A DNA stretch of 12,691 nt, from assembly GCA_002702965.1 (NCBI GenBank), contig PADE01000051.1:3241-15931 (forward strand), written 5' to 3'. Both the position numbers and the translations under genes were made by a program. Below are positions 6,950 through 12,691 of this stretch, piece after piece; position 1 is the first letter of the stretch, and each line of letters opens with the position of its first letter. Source of the DNA: Planctomycetaceae bacterium (lineage in GTDB: Bacteria; Planctomycetota; Planctomycetia; Pirellulales; Pirellulaceae). A model generated the notes under the pieces. The model did no database searches. It was not told where the DNA came from and was given only the letters and a program-made list of their open reading frames with translations.

Positions 6950-8239
6950 ATGACCGACATCCTGAAGACCGTCACACTGGGTTGCAAAGTCAACCAGTAC
7001 GAAACGCAGTTGGTACGCGAAGGACTGCTCGGAATCGGTTATCGCGATGCCAGCGGTCAGCAGGCCGCCAATCTGTGTATTGTGAATACCTGCACGGTCA
7101 CCCGCGAAGGCGACGCCAAAAGCCGCCAGACGATTCGACGCCTGGCCCGCGAGAATCCCGAGTCGAGAATTGTCGTCATGGGTTGTTACGCCACCCGGGC
7201 CCCAGACGAATTAGCCGTGTTGCCGAATGTATCGGAAGTCGTAACTGACAAACGCGAAATTCCAGATCTGCTGGGACGCTTCGGTGTCATCGACATTCAC
7301 TCTGGAATTTCACAGTTCGGTGACCGTCATCGCGCGTACGTCAAAGTCCAAGACGGCTGTTTGTTGCGCTGCAGCTACTGCGTGATTCCGTTCGTGCGAC
7401 CCGGGTTGTACAGCCGTCCTGTCGAATCAATCCTTCAAGAGATCCGCCGGCTGACGGATAATGGCTACCGAGAAATTGTCCTGACCGGAATTCACTTGGG
7501 TCACTACGGGGTGGAGGGAAACTGGAACAAACCGAAGGCAGAATGGTTACGTCTGTCACATCTACTCGGTCAGGTCGCCGAACTGAAGGGTGATTTTCGC
7601 GTTCGGTTGTCGAGTATCGAGGCCACCGAGGTGACCCGCGAACTCATACACGTGATGGCGGAATATCGCGATCGCGTCTGCCCGCATTTCCACATTTGCC
7701 TGCAGAGCGGAAGCGATCGCATCCTCCGACGAATGAAACGCCGCTGGAGTACGCGGACCTTCCGGCACCGTTGCCAACTGATTCGAGAATCGCTCGACCA
7801 ACCCGCATTGACCACCGACATTATCGTTGGATTTCCCGGAGAAACCGAACGCGATTTTCAGGCGACTTGCCAGCTAGTGCGTGAGATCGGCTTCTCCAAG
7901 ACTCACGTATTTCCGTTCAGCGCCCGGAGCGGGACACCCGCCGCGACCTTCCCGGACCAGGTTCCCAAACGGATCAAGAAAGCCCGCACCCGTGAGTTAG
8001 TGCACATCGAAGGCGAATCGCGAGACGCTTTTTTTCAGAGCCTCACTGGCAGAACTCTCCAGGTTCTGGCGGAATCGCAGGACCCGCTGACGGGTGCCTG
8101 GCTGGGGACTTCCTGCCGGTATACGCCCACCGAACTACCAAAATCAAAAACGATCAGGGCCGGTCAATTAGTGGCTGCACGGGCCCTGCGCGTGATCCAG
8201 AATCGGGTGGTCGCCATTCCCCCAGACACGACCGATTAA
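6950..8239 (+). CDS. mtaB: tRNA N6-threonylcarbamoyladenosine (t6A37) methylthiotransferase, MtaB type
   Basis: This radical-SAM methylthiotransferase adds a methylthio group to t6A at position 37 of ANN-decoding tRNAs, giving ms2t6A. The 429 residues match the family length. The N-terminal domain opens with TLGCKVNQYE and supplies the three ligands of the auxiliary 4Fe-4S cluster: C12, C48 (in IVNTCTVT) and C79 (in MGCY). The radical-SAM site is the CxxxCxxC motif in DGCLLRCSYCVIP (C137, C141, C144). Further core motifs are ILTGIHLG-like (VLTGIHLGHYG), LSSIEATEV, HICLQSGSDRILRRMKR and TTDIIVGFPGET. The last 65 residues form the C-terminal TRAM-like RNA-binding part. The LGCKVN and NTCTVT wording fits MtaB better than MiaB (i6A) or RimO (ribosomal protein S12). 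The ATG at 6950 has no Shine-Dalgarno but starts the conserved N-terminus correctly. Confidence 0.92.
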   Translation: MTDILKTVTLGCKVNQYETQLVREGLLGIGYRDASGQQAANLCIVNTCTVTREGDAKSRQTIRRLARENPESRIVVMGCYATRAPDELAVLPNVSEVVTDKREIPDLLGRFGVIDIHSGISQFGDRHRAYVKVQDGCLLRCSYCVIPFVRPGLYSRPVESILQEIRRLTDNGYREIVLTGIHLGHYGVEGNWNKPKAEWLRLSHLLGQVAELKGDFRVRLSSIEATEVTRELIHVMAEYRDRVCPHFHICLQSGSDRILRRMKRRWSTRTFRHRCQLIRESLDQPALTTDIIVGFPGETERDFQATCQLVREIGFSKTHVFPFSARSGTPAATFPDQVPKRIKKARTRELVHIEGESRDAFFQSLTGRTLQVLAESQDPLTGAWLGTSCRYTPTELPKSKTIRAGQLVAARALRVIQNRVVAIPPDTTD

Positions 8240-8283
8240 CGACATCGGGGTCCGTTAGCGGAAATGCTCGTTCTCTCTGGTAC

Positions 8284-8300
8284 GCAGATCGACGATCTGC
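8284..8300. repeat. 17-base palindrome upstream of the SPOR-like gene
   Basis: GCAGATCG and CGATCTGC flank a single central A, an exact match over 8 bases on each side. It lies 45 bases after the mtaB stop and 118 bases before the next start codon. The dyad could be a dimeric repressor site. As RNA it would make a 6-7 bp hairpin with a tiny loop and no T-run. A second hairpin follows at 8310-8324 (GCCGC, TACAA loop, GCGGC). Confidence 0.38.
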
Positions 8301-8417
8301 TACCCTCCCGCCGCTACAAGCGGCCCGCGCCGCCGCTCGTCTGCCAAGCGCCCTACAGCATCGTCGGCGCTGTCGTTCTTGACAGTCGCGCGCCCCTTTC
8401 CGCCTGAGGAGTCACCT

Positions 8418-9539
8418 ATGGTGATGCGCTGGTTTCGGCTGGTTCTAATGGTCCTCGCACTACCCCTGGCGACAACCTCCTCCGCCGCTCCACCCTGGCA
8501 ATCGTTAATCCCCTTCTTACGTGTCGAGGCGGACGCTGACAAGGACTATGGCGTGACTCAGCGTCAAGGACCATGGATGATCCTGGCGGCCTCTTTCGCG
8601 GGACCAGAGGCCAGCGACCAGGCGCACGAATTAGTCCTGGAGCTACGCCGTCGGTCGAATCTAAAGGCCTATGTTCATGAACGTTCTTTTGATTTCACAA
8701 AACCACTTCGAGGCAATGGCTTCACCAACACCGACGGTCGACTTCGGCGCCGCGTCATGCGATATCGTCAAAATATCCGCTTCGATGAATACGCGGTGAT
8801 GGTCGGAAATTTCGATTCGGTAAAAGACTCGGGCGTCGCCAAGACCTTAGAGAAGATCAAGTACTTGCAACCGCGTTGTCTCGACCTCAGCAAGGGTAAA
8901 GGAACCACGAGGCGGTTCGCCGGTTTACGCGATCTGCAGCGCCGCTTCCACATCAATAAAGAAAAGCAAAAAAAAGGTCCCATGGGGAACGCCTTCGTGA
9001 CCCGTAATCCACTGTTGCCAGATGAGTTCTTTCAACGCCAGAACATCGACCCGCTGGTTCTAGAGATCAATCGGGACGTGAAATTCAGTCTGCTCAAGAA
9101 CCGCGGGCGATTCACGGTTCGCGTGGCCACGTTTCGCGGAAAATCAACTATGAAACTAGATGAAATCAACCGCATCCAGAACGGTGCAAAGATGAAGAGC
9201 GCTCTAGCCGATGCGGCCGACCGAGCACATCGGCTGACCGTGGCGCTGCGCCGCAAGGGTCACGAGGCGTATGAATATCACGACCGCTATCAGAGTCTGG
9301 TGACAGTCGGAAGTTTCATGGAATTAGGTCACGAGACAAGCGGGGGAATCCAGTTGGCACCGCAGATCCAGCAGATCATGAACACCTTCAAGGGCAAGCG
9401 GCGAAAGGTCCCCGGGTTGGTCGCCCCGACGATGGCTTCTCGGACCATCGCGGGGGTGCCTCTCGACCTACAACCAGCACCCATCGAGGTTCCCAAGCAG
9501 TCGATCGCCACGGCTTACGCGCGTCAGCCGCGACCTTAG
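8418..9539 (+). CDS. Secreted protein of unknown function with two SPOR-like repeats
   Basis: I do not recognise a named family. The start at 8418 is chosen because GAGGAG (8406-8411) stands 6 bases before it and it begins a clear signal peptide. That peptide has MVMRWFR, then a hydrophobic core to about residue 19, and a likely cut after A23 or A24. The frame is open back to 8379, but that part lacks these signals. The mature part of about 350 residues contains two similar halves. Half 1 has WMILAASF (53-60), an Ala/Leu-rich helix to LKAYVHE (82-88) and YAVMVGNF (125-132). Half 2 has FTVRVATF (232-239), a helix to HEAYEYHD (282-289) and SLVTVGSF (293-300). This strand-helix-strand plan with a terminal V-G-x-F resembles the SPOR peptidoglycan-binding fold, which is inference. 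The linker (155-190) is rich in Lys/Arg. The gene ends 24 bases before the diphosphatase gene, so the two may be co-transcribed. Confidence 0.78.
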   Translation: MVMRWFRLVLMVLALPLATTSSAAPPWQSLIPFLRVEADADKDYGVTQRQGPWMILAASFAGPEASDQAHELVLELRRRSNLKAYVHERSFDFTKPLRGNGFTNTDGRLRRRVMRYRQNIRFDEYAVMVGNFDSVKDSGVAKTLEKIKYLQPRCLDLSKGKGTTRRFAGLRDLQRRFHINKEKQKKGPMGNAFVTRNPLLPDEFFQRQNIDPLVLEINRDVKFSLLKNRGRFTVRVATFRGKSTMKLDEINRIQNGAKMKSALADAADRAHRLTVALRRKGHEAYEYHDRYQSLVTVGSFMELGHETSGGIQLAPQIQQIMNTFKGKRRKVPGLVAPTMASRTIAGVPLDLQPAPIEVPKQSIATAYARQPRP

Positions 9540-9563
9540 ATCGGCCCGTCGCAACGATTGGCA

Positions 9564-10205
9564 ATGAGCCCACAATACGATTTAGTCCTGGGAACCCACA
9601 ATCGCAAGAAAGGCGAGGAGCTGGCAGCTCTACTGGCTCCCTACGACTTTCAACTGATGACTCTGGCTGACTTTCCGTCCGCGCTGACGGTCGCCGAGAC
9701 GGGTGACAGCTTTGCGGAAAATGCGGCGCTCAAAGCGACTCAGCAGGCGCGGCATCTCGATCGCTGGGTCATAGGTGAAGACAGCGGCCTCTCGGTCGAC
9801 GCGCTGCAAGGCGCACCGGGTGTGTTCTCAGCCCGCTACAGTGGGGAAACCGCCAGCGACGAATCCAACAACCGTTACCTGCTCAAGCAATTGGCTACAA
9901 CACCGCTCGCGCAACGCAACGCACATTACACCTGTCATATCGCAATCGCCGATCCGACGGGTGGGATTCGTCTGTGCTGTGAATCGTACTGCCGCGGCAA
10001 GATTCGGCTGGAAGGAGCCGGCAGCGCCGGATTTGGCTACGATCCCTTGTTCGAAATCCCTGAATACCACCGGACCTTCGGACAATTGGGGGACGATGTC
10101 AAATCGGTACTCAGCCACCGAGCGCGGGCCATTCGTCGACTGCTTCCCGAATTGTTGCAATTGGCGCGCAGCGGGGACTGGAATAGCCCCTCTCAGCCTT
10201 CCTAA
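9564..10205 (+). CDS. rdgB: XTP/dITP diphosphatase (non-canonical purine NTP pyrophosphatase, RdgB/HAM1)
   Basis: The enzyme hydrolyses dITP, ITP and XTP to monophosphates and pyrophosphate, which keeps deaminated purines out of DNA and RNA. With the ATG at 9564 it has 213 residues, close to the family norm. A TTG at 9558 would add two residues, and neither start has a clear Shine-Dalgarno. Conserved sites are T11-H-N-R-K-K16 (the T/SxNxxK phosphate-binding motif), TGDSFAENAALKA (46-58), E72-D73-S-G-L with the metal/catalytic acidic pair, GAPGVFSARYSG (83-94), GFGYDPLFEIP (156-166) and S184-H185-R186, a base-recognition motif. It follows the SPOR-like gene by 24 bases. It is followed by a strong hairpin at 10234-10278 and faces the convergent DUF1549 gene. 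Confidence 0.94.
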   Translation: MSPQYDLVLGTHNRKKGEELAALLAPYDFQLMTLADFPSALTVAETGDSFAENAALKATQQARHLDRWVIGEDSGLSVDALQGAPGVFSARYSGETASDESNNRYLLKQLATTPLAQRNAHYTCHIAIADPTGGIRLCCESYCRGKIRLEGAGSAGFGYDPLFEIPEYHRTFGQLGDDVKSVLSHRARAIRRLLPELLQLARSGDWNSPSQPS

Positions 10206-10233
10206 AACACGGTCGATTTCAGCTCCCGGTAGC

Positions 10234-10278
10234 GGTCCACGAGCGCCGTAGCCCAACCGGCAATACGGCTCGTGGACC
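10234..10278. terminator. Strong long inverted repeat between convergent genes, possible bidirectional terminator
   Basis: GGTCCACGAGC (10234-10244) pairs perfectly with GCTCGTGGACC (10268-10278). After a 2-base bulge, CGTA (10247-10250) pairs with TACG (10264-10267), giving about 15 bp in all with a 13-base loop that itself has GCC/GGC. It starts 29 bases after the rdgB stop. There is no T-run on either side, so it may act as a stability or rho-linked element rather than a classic intrinsic terminator. Confidence 0.5.
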
Positions 10279-10340
10279 CTGTTCGTCCAGGCGACCGCGA
10301 TGTGTGCCCATCGTGTCGCAACCCCGACCTGCGGACTACG

Positions 10341-10386
10341 GTCCCGGGACGCTGATCAGGGAGTCCCGCCGCGGTCACCGCGCGGC
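10341..10386. repeat. Cluster of inverted repeats next to the end of the DUF1549 gene
   Basis: GTCCCGGGAC at 10341-10350 is a perfect 10-base palindrome. Its right half GGGAC can instead pair with GTCCC at 10363-10367. A further hairpin, CGCGG-TCA-CCGCG (10370-10382 region), lies just beside the stop codon of the minus-strand gene. Together they could form the 3' end of that transcript. Confidence 0.33.
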
Positions 10387-10387
10387 A

Positions 10388-12691
10388 TCAGTGATTAAAG
10401 ACAAACTCGGTACTCGTGAGCAGCGCCCACATCATGTCTTCGCCACCTTGGGTACGGTCATCGGCGGCAGCAAGGAAGCGCTCGGCGGTCTGACGCTCGG
10501 GCGGCTGGGGAAAGCGACCGAGCACGCGCAGATAGAGTTCCTCGATAAATCGACCGTCATCCGGATGGGATGCCAGTAGGTTGGCCAGCGTTCCATCGAC
10601 CGCTCGTATTTTCTCAATCACGGTCTCACCACAGATCAAGTGCATGACCTGCGGTAGCGTTGTAGTCTGCGAGCGAACGCACTCGCAAGCGCTCTGACGT
10701 TCACTGGGCCGACCAAACAGGGTCAGAAAACGGGACTGGATATCGGTGACGGGAAGATTGACCGCACGGACGCCCGGCGCGGCAACCCGGAAGTTTTCGT
10801 CCCGCCCAGTGACACGCACAATCGCATCCAGCAGAACTTCGGCGCGTAGTTGTCTCAAGTAGGAGTGAGAAAAATTCGCGCGGTCGTTGCGGTTGGATTC
10901 GTTGACCCGCGAACTGAGTTGGTAGGTGCGCGAATGCAAGATCGTGCGCACCAGGTATTTGAAGTCGTATTTATTTTCAATGAAATCCTCCGCTAGAGCG
11001 TTCAGCAGGGGTTCGTTGACGGATGGATTACTGAATCGCATGTCATCCACCGGCTCGACGATGCCGCGGCCAAACAGGCGGCCCCAGACACGATTGACGA
11101 TGGCACGAGAGGTGCGTCTCTTTGCCGCGCCAAACAGCCACTCGACGAATATTTCTCGCGGGTCACGGGTGCCCAGAACCTCGACCTGACTGGCGTCGGG
11201 AAGTCGCAGCGTGATTTTCTGGTCGCGCAGCCAGGGAAGGTGTTTCTCCGGTGGAACAAATCGGAAAATATCCCGCCCGTAGGGATCGCTGGGGCCTTCT
11301 TTATAACCCTGCCGGATGAAAAACTTCTGAAGTGCCTGGTAATCTTGTTGTTTCCAGACGTCAAATGGATGGTCATGGCAGCGCGCACAACGCATGCGAA
11401 TTCCGAGAAAGAGCTGGGCCGTGGTCTCGACCCGCGGGAGCTGATTGGTGATGAAAGTCATCGCCGGATTGTGGATCGAACTTCCTTTGCCTGCCACAAC
11501 TGCGCGCACGAACTGGTCGTACGGGACGTTTCGGTTGAACGTATCGCGCAACCAGAACGAAAACGTCCACATGCCCTTAAAGCGCGCCGAGTCGCCCGAC
11601 TCGGTCGTCCCTGACAATTCCGCCCAATAGAGCGCCCACTGATCTCCGAACCCCTCGCGTGACAACAACTCGTCGATCTTCCGTTTCCGTTTGTCTGTAC
11701 CGGGATCCGTCAGGAAAGCCCGCACTTCCGAGGGATCTGGCGGTAGCCCCACCGTGTCAAAACTGACGCGCCGCAAGAATTCGGCGTCGCTGGAAAGTTC
11801 CGCGGGGTGCAGTTGCATCTGTTTCCATTTGGTCGCCATATGTTCGTCGACGTAGTTGTTTGACGGTGGCTCCCGCCATTCGAAATCAGGCTTCTGACGT
11901 AAGATCGAAAAGCGTGCCAGACCCATCTGTCCAAGAAACCGAACAAAAACGGCAGCCTCCCCCTCGCTAACGCAGGTCACTCGTCCCCGCTGGTCAACCG
12001 ACAGAACACCTTCGTCGGAAAGTTCGTAAATTGCCTGACGCGTAACGTCACGGACGCTACCGTCGGCGAAGTGCGCCAGCACGATCAGCTGCTGTTGTGG
12101 CTGTACAGGTGTTCGAACCCCCACCGTCGCATCGATCGGAATATCCCCCGGCGCAACCGCATTGATCGGAACACAGCGCGACTCTGGAAGGACTTCGATG
12201 CGAGTCAACGCAACGGCCTGGCCAACATCCGATCTGGCTCCCTCAACGAGCCACTGGCGAAGCGTCCGATAGCGTTCCGAGTTGACTTCAAATCGCTTCC
12301 CGCCGCCGTGATCGAGTTGGCCGGTGGGCATCTGAAGAAAAGGACTATCGGCGGGACGTTGCGATACGACGCGACCGGAATCGGCATCGGTGATGGCGCG
12401 ATGATCGGCTGACGGGTCATATCCCCGCAGGCTCAACTTAAAATCACCTTTCCCTTTGCTGTGACCGTGACACGATCCCGCGTTGCAGCCAGCCTTGCCG
12501 AGAACTGCCATCACCTGGTTGACAAAACTGACGGGTGGACGATCTGTACGATTACCAACCTTGACGAGAACTTCGGCAGCGTTTCCCCACCCCGCCGCGC
12601 GCACCACGGTCTCTCCCTGTCCTGTCGGGCGAATGACCCCGGCTTCGTCAACCACCACGATCGTTGGATCGCGTGAGGTAAACACAACCTG
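10388..12691 (-). CDS. Planctomycete PSCyt/DUF1549/DUF1553 protein with Big-2-like segments, partial at the right edge
   Basis: The frame is open to the last base, so the N-terminus lies outside; the GTG at 12685 is probably not the true start. Numbered from it, residues 1-45 are the end of a Big-2-like domain. Residues 52-155 are a cytochrome-c-like PSCyt region with GKAGCNAGSCHG (C67, C72, H73; CX4CH spacing). Residues about 160-263 are a second Ig/Big-2-like segment (FADGSVRDVTRQAIYELSDEGVLSV). Residues about 278-480 are DUF1549 with a CXXCH motif in RCARCHDHPFD (C433, C436, H437). Residues about 505-760 are DUF1553, starting near RRTSRAIVNRVWGRLFGRG and ending with the usual STEFVFNH. Such proteins are predicted to be exported haem proteins and are often linked to sulfatases or polysaccharide use; the role is unproven. 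The usual DUF1501 partner is not next on the downstream side, where a convergent diphosphatase gene lies instead. Confidence 0.92.
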   Translation of the reverse strand, partial: QVVFTSRDPTIVVVDEAGVIRPTGQGETVVRAAGWGNAAEVLVKVGNRTDRPPVSFVNQVMAVLGKAGCNAGSCHGHSKGKGDFKLSLRGYDPSADHRAITDADSGRVVSQRPADSPFLQMPTGQLDHGGGKRFEVNSERYRTLRQWLVEGARSDVGQAVALTRIEVLPESRCVPINAVAPGDIPIDATVGVRTPVQPQQQLIVLAHFADGSVRDVTRQAIYELSDEGVLSVDQRGRVTCVSEGEAAVFVRFLGQMGLARFSILRQKPDFEWREPPSNNYVDEHMATKWKQMQLHPAELSSDAEFLRRVSFDTVGLPPDPSEVRAFLTDPGTDKRKRKIDELLSREGFGDQWALYWAELSGTTESGDSARFKGMWTFSFWLRDTFNRNVPYDQFVRAVVAGKGSSIHNPAMTFITNQLPRVETTAQLFLGIRMRCARCHDHPFDVWKQQDYQALQKFFIRQGYKEGPSDPYGRDIFRFVPPEKHLPWLRDQKITLRLPDASQVEVLGTRDPREIFVEWLFGAAKRRTSRAIVNRVWGRLFGRGIVEPVDDMRFSNPSVNEPLLNALAEDFIENKYDFKYLVRTILHSRTYQLSSRVNESNRNDRANFSHSYLRQLRAEVLLDAIVRVTGRDENFRVAAPGVRAVNLPVTDIQSRFLTLFGRPSERQSACECVRSQTTTLPQVMHLICGETVIEKIRAVDGTLANLLASHPDDGRFIEELYLRVLGRFPQPPERQTAERFLAAADDRTQGGEDMMWALLTSTEFVFNH

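Noticed and set aside
8379..8384. TTGACA as a -35 box for the SPOR-like gene
   Set aside because: No -10-like sequence is found 15-19 bases downstream; the region there is GC-rich. It also forms one arm of a short CTGTC/GACAG hairpin.
1..12691. Search by eye for CRISPR arrays, insertion sequences, tRNA or rRNA genes and attachment sites
   Set aside because: No regularly spaced repeats, transposase motifs, terminal repeats, tRNA T-loop patterns or rRNA-like stretches were seen.

Overview
The window is ordinary chromosomal DNA, most likely from a planctomycete of the Pirellula/Rhodopirellula type. The clearest sign is the long minus-strand protein at the right edge. It combines Big-2-like segments, a planctomycete cytochrome-c-like region (PSCyt) and the DUF1549 and DUF1553 domains, an architecture found almost only in Planctomycetes and close relatives. 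Scattered single genes, weak or absent Shine-Dalgarno sequences and mixed gene orientation fit the same group.

Layout from left to right: (1) 1-1112 (+), the C-terminal part of a fused TRAP transporter permease whose start lies outside the window. (2) 1114-1539 (+), a decayed RDD-family membrane protein gene with an in-frame TAG and no usable start codon. (3) 1725-3248 (-), an acyl carrier protein fused to a PLP-dependent alpha-oxoamine synthase. (4) 3249-3573, a gap of about 325 bases with one good hairpin. (5) 3574-4860 (-), seryl-tRNA synthetase. (6) 4971-6353 (-), an M20-family metallopeptidase. (7) A divergent intergenic region with a perfect TATAAT box, then clpS (6496 or 6481-6849, +), the N-degron adaptor of the ClpAP-type protease. 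(8) 6950-8239 (+), the MtaB-type tRNA methylthiotransferase. (9) 8418-9539 (+), a secreted protein with two SPOR-like repeats, followed 24 bases later by an RdgB/HAM1-type XTP/dITP diphosphatase (9564-10205, +). (10) 10206-10387, a convergent intergenic region with strong inverted repeats. (11) 10388-12691 (-), the PSCyt/DUF1549/DUF1553 protein, which runs off the right edge.

Most genes are housekeeping (tRNA charging, tRNA modification, nucleotide-pool cleaning, proteolysis) and do not form one pathway. The only closely spaced pair is the SPOR-like gene and the diphosphatase gene. I see no mobile element, CRISPR array, rRNA or tRNA gene, and nothing that looks like a new defence or mobile system. 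The best candidates for a second look are the ACP-oxoamine synthase fusion, the duplicated SPOR-like secreted protein, the RDD pseudogene, and the inverted repeats in the convergent gap at 10234-10386.
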